64,000 bases of DNA from Lachnospiraceae bacterium (GTDB taxonomy: Bacteria; Bacillota; Clostridia; Lachnospirales; Lachnospiraceae): assembly GCA_017624235.1 (NCBI GenBank), contig JAGANL010000002.1, positions 124,001 through 188,000 of the forward strand, read 5' to 3'. The translations under genes and the position numbers were made by a program. The notes beneath the pieces were generated by a model. It saw only the letters and a program-made list of their open reading frames with translations, was not told the DNA's origin and searched no databases. Each line of letters begins with the position of its first letter. Position 1 is the first letter of the stretch. Below are positions 36,883 through 45,986 of the stretch, in pieces.

Positions 36883-37875
36883 CTATAGGATGAGCAGGTA
36901 ATAAAGTGCCGTAAGCAAAGTAAGAATACATTTGTGATAGACATATTTACCAAGAGACAAATCGGTTCCCTTTATCATGCTGTAGGTCTGTGCGATACAG
37001 GAAAAGCCTCCAAAGGGCAGAAGAACGAGAACCAAAAAAGGATAATGTCCACCGGTACGGCTGATACCGCTTGTAATCTCTAACAGACAGTTGACGGCAG
37101 CGAGCAGGACGGGGACCGGAATGTGCAGATGGGTCATAAGCGATAGAAAGCAGGTATTTTTCGATAAAAGCAGATCCGGAAGCAAATTTAAGAGGTTGAA
37201 AAGAACCATATAGCCACCCAGCTTGGCAATCCCGGAGAGGGCAGACATGATGGAGTCGTCCAGAATGTCCAGAAGAGACTGCTGGGGCTGCTGCGGAAGG
37301 ACTTCGGCCGACAATTCGGGACGCAGCCTGCGTTTACCTGGAGAGAAGGGCGCAATCAGGCGCAGAAGCGGTCTTCGCAGACGCAGCAGATAGATACCGT
37401 AAAGAAAAGGAATTCCATACATGCCGACCAGAAAAGGTGCGGGATTTTTTATTTGCAGCAGCATCAGTACAAAGCTGGTAAAATAGATGGGGCCAATGTT
37501 GTTGCAAAAAATCAGCAGGTTTTGTGCTTCGGTTTTGGACAGAAGATGTCTGCGGTATAGATCGGCAGTCACCTTGGCTCCCATGGGGAAGCCGCATAAA
37601 AATCCGATGAAGATGACATAGACTCCGTGACCGTTCAGATGAAAGAGACGGCTCAGAAGCGGCTTTAGAAAGAATACGAAGCTGTCGGTCAGATGCAGTC
37701 CAATCAAAAGATTGGAGAGAATCATAAAGGGAAGCAGGGCAGGAATCATTTTTTCATACCATAGGGTAAGGCCGGTCAGAGCATAGAAAAGCGAACGCTT
37801 CGGACATACAATCATACCGGCGGTCAGCGAAAGAAACAAAATCAGAAGAACAGCTTTTTTCACCAGATTTTTCAA
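36883..37875 (-). CDS. ylbJ: Sporulation integral membrane protein YlbJ
   Basis: 330 residues with about eight hydrophobic segments and the nucleoside-recognition (Gate) fold; LTLWYEKMIPALLPFMILSN and GFLCGFPMGAKVTADLYRR are typical of YlbJ. In Bacillus it is made in the mother cell and needed for heat-resistant spores. It starts at TTG 37875 with GGGGAT upstream; no in-frame ATG is close. In Bacillus ylbJ follows coaD in the same direction; here it follows the coaD operon but is inverted. Confidence 0.88.
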   Translation of the reverse strand: MKNLVKKAVLLILFLSLTAGMIVCPKRSLFYALTGLTLWYEKMIPALLPFMILSNLLIGLHLTDSFVFFLKPLLSRLFHLNGHGVYVIFIGFLCGFPMGAKVTADLYRRHLLSKTEAQNLLIFCNNIGPIYFTSFVLMLLQIKNPAPFLVGMYGIPFLYGIYLLRLRRPLLRLIAPFSPGKRRLRPELSAEVLPQQPQQSLLDILDDSIMSALSGIAKLGGYMVLFNLLNLLPDLLLSKNTCFLSLMTHLHIPVPVLLAAVNCLLEITSGISRTGGHYPFLVLVLLPFGGFSCIAQTYSMIKGTDLSLGKYVYHKCILTLLTALYYLLIL

Positions 37876-37944
37876 GTTATCATCCCCAAACAGGCAAAAG
37901 TATTGTATACTACAAGAGTATGAAAATGAAAAGGGAAAAAGTAC

Positions 37945-38655
37945 ATGATTCGATTGGATAAATATTTAGCGGATCTTGGCATAGGTACCCGCTCCGAGGT
38001 GAAGGAGCTGATCCGCAGAGGAAGCGTAACCGTGGATGGGAGGATGGTGCGCAGACCGGAGGAGAAAATTGAGGAGCATACCACCCGGGTATGCGTTAAC
38101 GGTACAGAGTGCATTTATCAAAAATACCGTTACTATATGCTGAATAAGCCGGCAGGGGTAGTGTCTGCAACAGAAGATGTAAAGGAAAAGACGGTGCTCT
38201 CGTTTTTACCCGCAGAGCTTCAAAAGGATATTTTTCCGGTAGGGCGTTTGGATAAGGATACGGTAGGGCTTCTGCTCCTGACGAACGATGGGGGACTGGC
38301 CCATGAGCTGCTTTCGCCCAAAAAGCATGTTCCGAAAACCTATCTGGTGCAGGCAGAGCATCCGGTGGATGAAGTGTCTTTGGAGCGGTTAAAAAGCGGA
38401 GTAGATATCGGAGAAAAGAATCTGACCCTTCCTGCGGAAGCATCGTATGGAGAGACCAGGGAATGGGTTCTTTTGACCATACGGGAGGGCAGGTACCATC
38501 AGGTAAAGCGGATGTTTCAGGCGGTGGGCAACCGGGTTGTTTCGTTAAAAAGGCTTTCCATGGGGACACTGACATTGGATGAAACGTTGCCAGAGGGAAG
38601 GTATAGAGAACTGACGGCAGAGGAAGTAAAAAAACTGACAGACAGGAAGGTGTAA
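37945..38655 (+). CDS. RsuA/RluB-family pseudouridine synthase
   Basis: 236 residues. An S4 RNA-binding domain (about 1-60; IRLDKYLADLGIGTRSEVKE) is followed by a catalytic domain with GRLDKDTVGLLLLTNDG (catalytic Asp in RLD) and YHQVKRMFQAVGN. The length is closest to RsuA (16S U516), though RluB-type activity on 23S rRNA is possible. It is divergent from ylbJ. The lipoprotein gene starts directly after its stop codon. Confidence 0.9.
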   Translation: MIRLDKYLADLGIGTRSEVKELIRRGSVTVDGRMVRRPEEKIEEHTTRVCVNGTECIYQKYRYYMLNKPAGVVSATEDVKEKTVLSFLPAELQKDIFPVGRLDKDTVGLLLLTNDGGLAHELLSPKKHVPKTYLVQAEHPVDEVSLERLKSGVDIGEKNLTLPAEASYGETREWVLLTIREGRYHQVKRMFQAVGNRVVSLKRLSMGTLTLDETLPEGRYRELTAEEVKKLTDRKV

Positions 38656-40224
38656 ATGAGAAAAAGAATATGGATTGGAATCTTTATGATTCTTCTGTTG
38701 ACCGGCTGCGGTGCGTCTAAGGGAGCGAAGGAGCAAAGCTCTCCAATGGAAAATGTTGTTTCCGGGCAGGTATCCGGTCTTTCGGCCAATATGAGAAACG
38801 GGGGACTGGCGGCAGGAGATGACGAGGGAATATATTATGTTTGGGAAGAGCAGCTTTTTTATGAAAAGGATGGTTCAGCGGCAGAATGTCTGGATCAAAA
38901 CGGCGCCAGATACTTATGTCTGACAGAGGAACAGCTGTATTATGTATCGCAGGATGAAGATGGAAAAACAGGTATTTACTGTCTGGACAAGGGAAAAGGA
39001 AAAGAGCGGAAGCTGCTTTTGCAGACCGGAGCCAGATACCTGTATGAATATGAAGGATGGCTTTATTATATCAATTATCCGGAAACACTTGATGTCTGCA
39101 GGGTCAGAACAGACGGGAGTGACGTTGAAATACTGGCAGAAGGCCGGTTCGACAGCCTGATTGTCACAGAAACGGCACTGTATTACAGAAATGTGGAAAC
39201 AGGGCAGCTTTTCAAGCAGTCCTGTTTCGAGGAAACTGGTCAAGCTGTAGACCGGCAACTGAAAGAGGCAGAGGAATGGGTTCCTTTTTCAGGGGATGCC
39301 ATGCCGATGATTGACGGAGAATGGCTTTATTATGAATTGGGGGACTCACTCTGGCATTACAAGGTAAGTACAGAGGATCGGACTTCCATGGGCAGGATTG
39401 CAAGAAACTCTGACAATATGATTCTTTGGGAAGGGCGCATGTTTGAAGATGGGTACTGTCAGGAGCTTGGCTCGGGTGAAAGGACACAATGGACTGATGA
39501 GCCGTGGACAAAGCTTTATGCAGTGGCCGGAAACAGGCTGATTTACCAGACCTTTTCTTATACGGAGGATGAACTTGTAAGGGCGGGAATGACGCCACAG
39601 ATGATTTCCCTCTGTGCCTATGACATAGAAAGCGGTGAGATACGCATCCTGCAGCAGGAGGAAGAGAACAGGACAGAATGGACACAGGAGAATGCAAGCA
39701 AAGCCTTTGACCGGCTCCTGGCCGGAGATCTTACTCTGCTTTTGGAGAGGCAAACGGCCTTTGCCAAAAACAGTCTGCCGCCGTATCAGGAATGGAAGAG
39801 TGTGGATATGGATCTGGATGGTGATGGAGTTGCAGAGCGTTTTCTGCAATACGAAAAAAGTAGCATCATTCTCCATGCAGAAAAAAACGGTGTCCGGCTG
39901 TATCTGTTTGATACGGAGGATGAGACAGAGTGGTATGAGCCTTTGACAGACGGTACGGTGTTGTACCGGCAGGAGTATGAAAATGCAGGCTATCACAATT
40001 CCATATATGATATTTATGGAATGGGAGCAGACGGGACATGGGAGCGAATCGATTCCTGGCAGCATTTTTATAATGATCTGGAGCGGATTGATTATGATGC
40101 AGAAACGGATAGTCTGATCAAACAGGAGAGCTATTTTGCCGGAGAGGAGTTTACGGATGCCGTGAAGTGGCAAAAGGGATTGGATGCCATCCTGGCAAAA
40201 CGAGTATGGGAAAAGACAGAATAA
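38656..40224 (+). CDS. Putative lipoprotein, 522 residues, repeat-rich (DUF5050-like)
   Basis: N-terminal lipobox: RIWIGIFMILLLTGC, lipidated Cys at about 17. The middle (about 40-330) has recurring segments of the pattern xLYYVxxDxxGKTGIYCLD, rich in Tyr-Tyr and charged turns, like the beta-propeller repeats of DUF5050 proteins. The C-terminal part (about 380-470) has Asp-rich DMDLDGDGVAER, a possible calcium or EF-hand-like loop. The role is unknown; it is cell-surface and anchored. Its ATG immediately follows the rsuA-type stop, so the two are coupled. Confidence 0.75.
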   Translation: MRKRIWIGIFMILLLTGCGASKGAKEQSSPMENVVSGQVSGLSANMRNGGLAAGDDEGIYYVWEEQLFYEKDGSAAECLDQNGARYLCLTEEQLYYVSQDEDGKTGIYCLDKGKGKERKLLLQTGARYLYEYEGWLYYINYPETLDVCRVRTDGSDVEILAEGRFDSLIVTETALYYRNVETGQLFKQSCFEETGQAVDRQLKEAEEWVPFSGDAMPMIDGEWLYYELGDSLWHYKVSTEDRTSMGRIARNSDNMILWEGRMFEDGYCQELGSGERTQWTDEPWTKLYAVAGNRLIYQTFSYTEDELVRAGMTPQMISLCAYDIESGEIRILQQEEENRTEWTQENASKAFDRLLAGDLTLLLERQTAFAKNSLPPYQEWKSVDMDLDGDGVAERFLQYEKSSIILHAEKNGVRLYLFDTEDETEWYEPLTDGTVLYRQEYENAGYHNSIYDIYGMGADGTWERIDSWQHFYNDLERIDYDAETDSLIKQESYFAGEEFTDAVKWQKGLDAILAKRVWEKTE

Positions 40225-40230
40225 GAAAAT

Positions 40231-40923
40231 ATGGAAAGAAATAATATGAGTCACAAAAACCAGGATATGAAAAATGAAATTTTCAAGGGGATGGAGGCCG
40301 TTATTTTCGATTTGGATGGTACGCTGGTCGATTCCATGTGGATGTGGAGACAGATTGATATTGAGTATCTCGGAAGGTTCGGAATCCCTTTGCCGGAGCA
40401 TCTTCAGGCTGATATCGAGGGAATGAGCTTTTCGGAAACCGCAGAGTATTTTAAAAAGCGATTTTCCATTCCGCATCCGGTAGAGCAGATGAAAGAGGAC
40501 TGGAACCGGATGGCATGGGATAAATATATGAATGAAGTACCCTTAAAGCCGGGTGTAAGAGAGTTTCTGAAAAAATGCAGGGAGCTTGGGCTGAAGCTTG
40601 GCATTGCCACCAGCAATTCCAGAGAGCTGGTGGAGAATATAGCAAAGGTGCATAACCTGAGAGATTATTTTTCCTGCATCCTGACAGGATGTGATGCAAA
40701 GAAAGGGAAGCCTGCTCCGGATATCTATTTACTGGTTGCAGAGCAGCTTGGTGTGAAACCGGAGTGCTGTCTTGTATTTGAGGATATCATTCCGGGTATT
40801 GCAGCCGGCAAGGCGGCTGGCATGAAGGTCTGTGCTGTGGAGGATGCCTATTCACAGGGAGTCTGGGAAGAAAAATGCCGTCTGGCGGACTTTTATGTAA
40901 AAGACTATCGGGAGCTTGTATAA
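40231..40923 (+). CDS. HAD-superfamily phosphatase, beta-phosphoglucomutase-like
   Basis: 230 residues. Motif I IFDLDGTLVDS, helical cap (about 40-100), motif II IATSNS, motif III GKPAPD, motif IV FEDIIPGI. The fold matches subfamily IA phosphatases and phosphomutases; the substrate is not predictable. ATG at 40231, 40246 and 40267 are all possible starts; GGAAAG before 40246 makes that slightly more likely. It is in the same operon as the lipoprotein and YgiQ genes. Confidence 0.85.
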   Translation: MERNNMSHKNQDMKNEIFKGMEAVIFDLDGTLVDSMWMWRQIDIEYLGRFGIPLPEHLQADIEGMSFSETAEYFKKRFSIPHPVEQMKEDWNRMAWDKYMNEVPLKPGVREFLKKCRELGLKLGIATSNSRELVENIAKVHNLRDYFSCILTGCDAKKGKPAPDIYLLVAEQLGVKPECCLVFEDIIPGIAAGKAAGMKVCAVEDAYSQGVWEEKCRLADFYVKDYRELV

Positions 40924-40924
40924 C

Positions 40925-42868
40925 GTGATTAAAGATTTTTTACCAATCAGCAAAGAGGATATGAACGAAAGAGGCATAGAACAACTCGATTTTGTCTATG
41001 TCATCGGGGATGCGTATGTAGATCATCCTTCCTTTGGTCATGCCATTATCAGCAGGGTGCTGGAGGCCAACGGTTATACGGTTGGAATCATAGCTCAGCC
41101 GGACTGGAAGGATGAGAAGAGTATCACTGTGCTGGGAAGACCCAGACTGGCTTTCCTGATTTCGGCGGGGAACATGGATTCCATGGTAAACCACTATTTT
41201 GTGTCCAAAAAGCATCGGCCTTCTGATGCTTATACACCCGGTGGAGAGCCGTTCCATCGGCCGGATCATGCAACTGTGGTATACGGCAATCTGATACGCC
41301 GTACCTATAAGGATGTGCCGATTATCATAGGTGGAATTGAAGCGAGCCTACGAAGGCTTGCACATTACGATTACTGGACAGACAGCTTTAAGAGGTCTGT
41401 CCTGTTGGACAGTCAGGCAGATTTGATTTCTTATGGTATGGGAGAAAGGTCTGTCGTGGAGATTGCCGATGCTTTGGCAAGCGGTATTGATGTACGGGAT
41501 ATTACGTTTATCAGGGGAACCGTTTATAAGACTAAGGATTTATCCGGTATTTATGATGCAAGAGAATTGCCGTCCTATGAAGAAATGAAAAAGGATAAGA
41601 GAAAATATGCGCAAAGCTTTCAGGTGCAGTATGAAAATACCGATCCCTGTACGGCAGGAACACTGATTGAGCCATATCCGAACGGGGTTTATGTAGTGCA
41701 GAATCCACCGCAGCCGGTACTCACTACGGAAGAAATGGATGCGGTCTATGATCTGCCGTATAGGAGGACCTATCACCCGTCCTATGAGGAAAAGGGCGGG
41801 GTTCCTGCCATTGCAGAAATTAAATTCTCTCTGATCAGCAATCGCGGCTGTTTCGGCGGATGCAGCTTTTGTGCGTTGACCTTCCATCAGGGGCGTACCA
41901 TTCAGGTGAGAAGCCATGAATCGATTCTCCGCGAAGCCGAAAAAATGATTCAGGACCCTGAATTTAAAGGCTATATTCATGATGTGGGAGGGCCGACTGC
42001 AAATTTCAGGCATCCTTCCTGCGAAAAGCAGCTGACAAAAGGAGTCTGTCCGTCCAAACAGTGTCTGTTTCCGAAGCCCTGTGCCAATCTGAAGGCAGAT
42101 CATACTGATTATCTGGCTCTTCTGCGGAAGCTGAGGGCATTGCCGGGAGTGAAGAAGGTCTTTGTCCGTTCCGGTATCCGTTTTGATTATCTGTTGGCAG
42201 ATCCGGACGATACCTTCTTTCGGGAACTGGTGCAGTATCACATCAGCGGACAGCTGAAGGTAGCACCGGAGCATATTTCGGATGCGGTACTGAGTAAAAT
42301 GGGAAAACCGGAAAATGCGGTTTACGAGAGATTCATCAAGAAGTATCGTAGGTTGAATGAGCAGCTTGGGCTCCAGCAGTTCGTAGTGCCTTATCTGATG
42401 TCCTCGCATCCGGGGTCGACCTTAAAGGAAGCTGTTGAACTGGCGGAATATCTGCGCGACCTTGGATATATGCCGGAGCAGGTACAGGATTTTTATCCGA
42501 CTCCGTCTACGATTTCTACCGTGATGTATTATACCGGGCTGGATCCCCGAACGATGAAGGAGGTCTACGTCTGCAGAAATCCGCACGAAAAGGCGATGCA
42601 GCGTGCCCTGATTCAATACCGGAATCCCAAAAACTACGATTTGGTGCTGGAGGCCTTGAAGGCTGCCGGAAGAGAGGATCTGATCGGCTTTGAGAAAAAG
42701 TGTCTGATTCGTCCAAGACGCATAGCGGGACAGAAAACAGGCACCACGATTCCGTCAGGAAGCAGGTCTGTTCAAAGAGGCAATGCAATGGAAAGACAGA
42801 GTTCTGCGGGCAGACCGAAAAAGGGTGGAAAGAAAAAGACAATCCGAAATGTGCATAAAAAGAAATGA
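40925..42868 (+). CDS. YgiQ family radical SAM protein
   Basis: 647 residues. B12-binding-like N-terminal region (about 1-200, DFVYVIGDAYVDHPSFGHAI), radical SAM core with CFGGCSFCAL (the CxxxCxxC cluster, about 315), then a C-terminal basic tail (about 600-647) rich in Lys and Arg. YgiQ proteins have no settled function. The start is GTG 40925 with GGAG ten bases upstream; TTG 40916 is too close to that site. It begins two bases after the HAD gene stop. Confidence 0.92.
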   Translation: MIKDFLPISKEDMNERGIEQLDFVYVIGDAYVDHPSFGHAIISRVLEANGYTVGIIAQPDWKDEKSITVLGRPRLAFLISAGNMDSMVNHYFVSKKHRPSDAYTPGGEPFHRPDHATVVYGNLIRRTYKDVPIIIGGIEASLRRLAHYDYWTDSFKRSVLLDSQADLISYGMGERSVVEIADALASGIDVRDITFIRGTVYKTKDLSGIYDARELPSYEEMKKDKRKYAQSFQVQYENTDPCTAGTLIEPYPNGVYVVQNPPQPVLTTEEMDAVYDLPYRRTYHPSYEEKGGVPAIAEIKFSLISNRGCFGGCSFCALTFHQGRTIQVRSHESILREAEKMIQDPEFKGYIHDVGGPTANFRHPSCEKQLTKGVCPSKQCLFPKPCANLKADHTDYLALLRKLRALPGVKKVFVRSGIRFDYLLADPDDTFFRELVQYHISGQLKVAPEHISDAVLSKMGKPENAVYERFIKKYRRLNEQLGLQQFVVPYLMSSHPGSTLKEAVELAEYLRDLGYMPEQVQDFYPTPSTISTVMYYTGLDPRTMKEVYVCRNPHEKAMQRALIQYRNPKNYDLVLEALKAAGREDLIGFEKKCLIRPRRIAGQKTGTTIPSGSRSVQRGNAMERQSSAGRPKKGGKKKTIRNVHKKK

Positions 42869-42908
42869 CGTATATATCAGATAAAGATACAGAAAGGACA
42901 GATAGTAT

Positions 42909-43670
42909 ATGAATATTGCAGTCATAACAGGGGCTTCTTCCGGTCTGGGAAGAGAGTTTTGCCTACAACTGGATGCTTTATTTCACAGAATGGATGAGAT
43001 TTGGCTGATTGCCAGAAGGGAAGAACGGTTAACGGAGCTGGCAGCGGCAATGCGGAATAAAACCCGGATTTTTGTGTTGGATGTGACAAATGAGAAACAG
43101 ATGGATGGATTTGTAAAAACTCTGGAGGAAGAAAAGCCGGTGGTTCGCATGCTGGTAAACTGTGCCGGATTTGGACTGATGGGTGATTTTGCAGATTTGG
43201 AATACAAAGAACAGATTGGTATGCTGGAGGTAAACTGCAAGGCATTGACCCGGATGACCTATGAGTGTATTCCGTATATGAGGAAAAACAGCCGTATCAT
43301 TCAACTGGCTTCTTCTGCGGCCTTCCTGCCACAGCCCTGTTTTGCGGTCTATGCGGCTACAAAGTCCTATGTTTTAAGCTTTTCCCGTGCACTTTCCGAG
43401 GAACTTCGTAAGAGGCAGATTTATGTAACGGCAGTCTGTCCGGGACCGGTGGAAACAGAATTTTTTGATATTGCAGAACGCTATGGAAAGACACTGGCTG
43501 TGAAGAAGCTGACGATTGTACAGCCTGAACGGGTGGTGCGGGATGCGCTGACTGATTCCAGAAAGAGAAAACCGGTATCGGTCTGCTCGGTCTGGATCAA
43601 GCTCTTTTATGTGTGTACCAGCCTGATACCACATACTGTGATTCTAAAGATGATGAGGTTTTTGAAATGA
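42909..43670 (+). CDS. Short-chain dehydrogenase/reductase
   Basis: 253 residues. N-terminal NAD(P) motif TGASSGLGREF, NCAGFG, catalytic Ser in LASSAAF, and Y-x-x-x-K (YAATKSY). VCPGPVETEFF is the conserved loop after the active site. The substrate is unknown; the C-terminal hydrophobic stretch (CSVWIKLFYVCTSLIPHTVI) suggests membrane association. ATG follows GAAAGGACAG. It overlaps the next gene by ATGA. Confidence 0.87.
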   Translation: MNIAVITGASSGLGREFCLQLDALFHRMDEIWLIARREERLTELAAAMRNKTRIFVLDVTNEKQMDGFVKTLEEEKPVVRMLVNCAGFGLMGDFADLEYKEQIGMLEVNCKALTRMTYECIPYMRKNSRIIQLASSAAFLPQPCFAVYAATKSYVLSFSRALSEELRKRQIYVTAVCPGPVETEFFDIAERYGKTLAVKKLTIVQPERVVRDALTDSRKRKPVSVCSVWIKLFYVCTSLIPHTVILKMMRFLK

Positions 43671-44245
43671 GAAAAAGAATGTATATCGTCCCGAAAGGAC
43701 AGCCGGGATATTTGAAGGCGCAGAGAAAATATACTTTAGTACGTACCATCGTATACTTTGCACTGTCTCTTTCTATTTTTGTTCTGGGTTATGTGACCAC
43801 GAAAACCAGAACCAATCTGCTGACGGTGGTAGCTGTGCTTGGCTGTCTTCCGGCCAGTAAAAGTCTGGTCAATACGATTATGTTCTTTCGAAGCATGGGC
43901 TGCAGTGAGAATGTGTGCAGAGCCGTACAGGAAAGGACGGCGGGATTCGATGTACTGTTTGACCTCATTATGACAACCTATGATCAGAATTTTCAGTTAA
44001 GTAGCCTGGTGGTTAAGGGGCATAATATTGTTGCGCTGACTGAATGGGATAAAACGGATATTGCGGCAGCGCAAAAGCATATCGAGGAGTGCCTGAAGCT
44101 GGACGGATATAAGGAGTATACCATTAAAATATTCCGTGAGCCGGAAAAATACCTGAATCGTATTGAACAGATGAAGCAGACGGAAGAAGAGGAAAACAGA
44201 GAAAAGGGAGAAGTGCTTCAGACACTTCTGTCCATTTCTCTTTAG
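43667..44245 (+). CDS. Membrane protein of unknown function, 192 residues
   Basis: Not recognised. Two membrane segments close together (about 28-44, VYFALSLSIFVLGYV, and about 50-75), then a soluble C-terminal domain (about 85-192) with FDVLFDLIMTTYDQ and a Glu/Lys-rich end. The start ATG 43667 overlaps the dehydrogenase stop (ATGA); an earlier in-frame start at 43613 would lie inside that gene. The RluA-family gene follows after seven bases. Confidence 0.78.
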   Translation: MRKRMYIVPKGQPGYLKAQRKYTLVRTIVYFALSLSIFVLGYVTTKTRTNLLTVVAVLGCLPASKSLVNTIMFFRSMGCSENVCRAVQERTAGFDVLFDLIMTTYDQNFQLSSLVVKGHNIVALTEWDKTDIAAAQKHIEECLKLDGYKEYTIKIFREPEKYLNRIEQMKQTEEEENREKGEVLQTLLSISL

Positions 44246-44252
44246 TCGGTTT

Positions 44253-45305
44253 ATGAAAGAAATTATCGTGAAAGAAAACGAAGCCGGACAGAGATTGGAT
44301 AAGCTGCTGCACAAGATTTTGCCGCAGGCATCCTCCGGCTTTTTGTATAAGATGCTCCGAAAAAAGAATATTACATGGAATGGGAAAAAGGCAGACGGCA
44401 GTGAAAAAACGGCAGTAGGTGACAAAATCTGCTTTTTTTTAGCGGAGGAAACCTTTGCGAAATTCGCCGGACAGGAGGCTGCAGCCAGTCAGGCGGCCGG
44501 CATGAAGACGGCAGAATATCGGAAAGCCTATGCTTCGTTAAAAGGTATTCGTGTCCTGTACGAAAATCCTCATGTAGTTCTTCTGCATAAGCCGTCTGGC
44601 ATACTTTCCCAAAAGGCAGAACCGGGGGATTTGTCATTAAATGAATGGCTGATTGGCTATCTGCTGGAAAAGGGAATCCTGCAGCAGGAAGAGCTTGTAA
44701 CCTTTCGTCCCTCCATATGCAACAGGCTCGACCGGAATACGAGTGGAATCGTGATTTGCGGTATTTCACTCACGGGCAGCCAGAGGATGAATACTCTGCT
44801 TAAGGAGCGTTCCGTACACAAATTTTATCGCTTGATGGTGCAGGGCCGTATGCCTGCGGAAGCATATTTGGATGGATATTTGTATAAGGACGAGGCAGTC
44901 AATAAAGTACAGATTCTTTCAAAGGAAAAATACGAGAGGCTTGCTTCGGAACAGAAAAAGCTTTATAGCAGGATAGAAACGGCATATCGTGCCATACAGG
45001 AGCTGTCGTTTGAAAAGGCCGGGACAGCTACTCTTCTGGAGGTGGAATTGATTACCGGAAAGACGCATCAGATCCGGGCGCATTTATCCTCGGTAGGACA
45101 TCCGCTGCTTGGGGATTACAAATACGGAAATCGTGCATGGAATGAACTGTTTCGGAAAGAATATGGTATTTCCAGTCAACTTCTGCATGCCTGCCGGATT
45201 GAATTTCCGCAGATGGAGGAACCGCTTGCTGCCATGAGCCATCTAATCCTGACAGATGAAATGCCCCCCGTGTATGAGCGGCTTTTAAGAGATGGAAAAC
45301 GGTGA
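44253..45305 (+). CDS. RluA-family pseudouridine synthase
   Basis: 350 residues. N-terminal S4 domain (about 1-80; IIVKENEAGQRLDKLLHKIL), then a catalytic domain with NRLDRNTSGIVICG (catalytic Asp in RLD, about 165) and TGKTHQIRAHLSSVGHPLLGD. It modifies 23S rRNA uridines (RluC/RluD type); the exact position is not predictable. This is the second pseudouridine synthase in this gene block. Confidence 0.9.
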   Translation: MKEIIVKENEAGQRLDKLLHKILPQASSGFLYKMLRKKNITWNGKKADGSEKTAVGDKICFFLAEETFAKFAGQEAAASQAAGMKTAEYRKAYASLKGIRVLYENPHVVLLHKPSGILSQKAEPGDLSLNEWLIGYLLEKGILQQEELVTFRPSICNRLDRNTSGIVICGISLTGSQRMNTLLKERSVHKFYRLMVQGRMPAEAYLDGYLYKDEAVNKVQILSKEKYERLASEQKKLYSRIETAYRAIQELSFEKAGTATLLEVELITGKTHQIRAHLSSVGHPLLGDYKYGNRAWNELFRKEYGISSQLLHACRIEFPQMEEPLAAMSHLILTDEMPPVYERLLRDGKR

Positions 45306-45314
45306 GGTGACAGG

Positions 45315-45848
45315 ATGGCAACATGGAATACCAGAGGACTCAGGGGGTCTACCTTAGAGGATTTAATCAACCGAACCAATGAAAAGTACCGGGAAAACGG
45401 GCTGGCGCTTATTCAGAAGATTCCTACACCGATTACGCCGGTGCGTATGGATAAGGAGCACAAGCAGATTACACTGGCCTATTTTGAACAGAAGAGTACG
45501 GTCGATTATATTGGAGCTGTACAGGGGATACCAGTCTGTTTTGATGCGAAGGAATGCGCAACGGATACCTTCGCTCTGCAGAATATCCATGCACATCAGG
45601 TTCAGTTCATGGAAGAGTTTGAACAGCAGGGCGGGGTTGCTTTCTTTTTGATCTATTATACGGGCAAGGATCTTTTTTATTATCTGCCCTTTGTCTTTCT
45701 AAAGCTGTTCTGGGACAGGGCACAGGGCGGGGGACGCAAAAGCTTTCGGTTTGAAGAACTGAATCCCGAGTATATCCTGCCGAAGAAGAATGGAATCCTA
45801 GTACCCTATCTGGATATGGTGCAAAAGGATTTGGAGGAACGGGATTGA
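45315..45848 (+). CDS. recU: Holliday junction resolvase RecU
   Basis: 177 residues. N-terminal NTRGLRGSTLEDLINRTNEKY, KIPTPITPVRMD, and the nuclease core FEQKSTVDYIGAVQGIPVCFDAKEC with the Asp/Glu-x-Lys metal site; HQVQFMEEFEQQGGVAFFLI follows. It cuts the junctions that RuvAB migrates; Firmicutes use RecU in place of RuvC. The stop codon overlaps the his promoter. Confidence 0.94.
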   Translation: MATWNTRGLRGSTLEDLINRTNEKYRENGLALIQKIPTPITPVRMDKEHKQITLAYFEQKSTVDYIGAVQGIPVCFDAKECATDTFALQNIHAHQVQFMEEFEQQGGVAFFLIYYTGKDLFYYLPFVFLKLFWDRAQGGGRKSFRFEELNPEYILPKKNGILVPYLDMVQKDLEERD

Positions 45849-45873
45849 CATTTTAAAAAGAGTTTAGTATACT
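45845..45873 (+). promoter_or_regulatory. Promoter of the his operon
   Basis: Perfect TTGACA (45845-45850), 17-base spacer, TATACT (45868-45873). The -35 overlaps the recU stop codon. It leaves a leader of about 105 bases before hisZ in which I see no T-box consensus and no terminator. Confidence 0.75.
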
Positions 45874-45986
45874 GACAGTTGTTTGACAAAGTAGCATGGT
45901 AGCGAATTAACACTTTAAAGCGATAAAGTAAAAAGAGCTGTATGTGAAGAGAAGCATTTCATCGATAAGAAAGGTATGATTAGGAT

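Noticed and set aside
39346-40476. 376-codon - strand open frame over the lipoprotein and HAD genes
   Set aside because: No domain signatures, no ribosome site, and it overlaps two well-supported + strand genes.
41540-42409. 289-codon - strand open frame inside the YgiQ gene
   Set aside because: Antisense shadow of a radical SAM gene; composition is not protein-like.
45874-45986. Possible T-box or histidine attenuator upstream of hisZ
   Set aside because: No T-box consensus, no terminator stem with T-run and no His-rich leader peptide could be seen.
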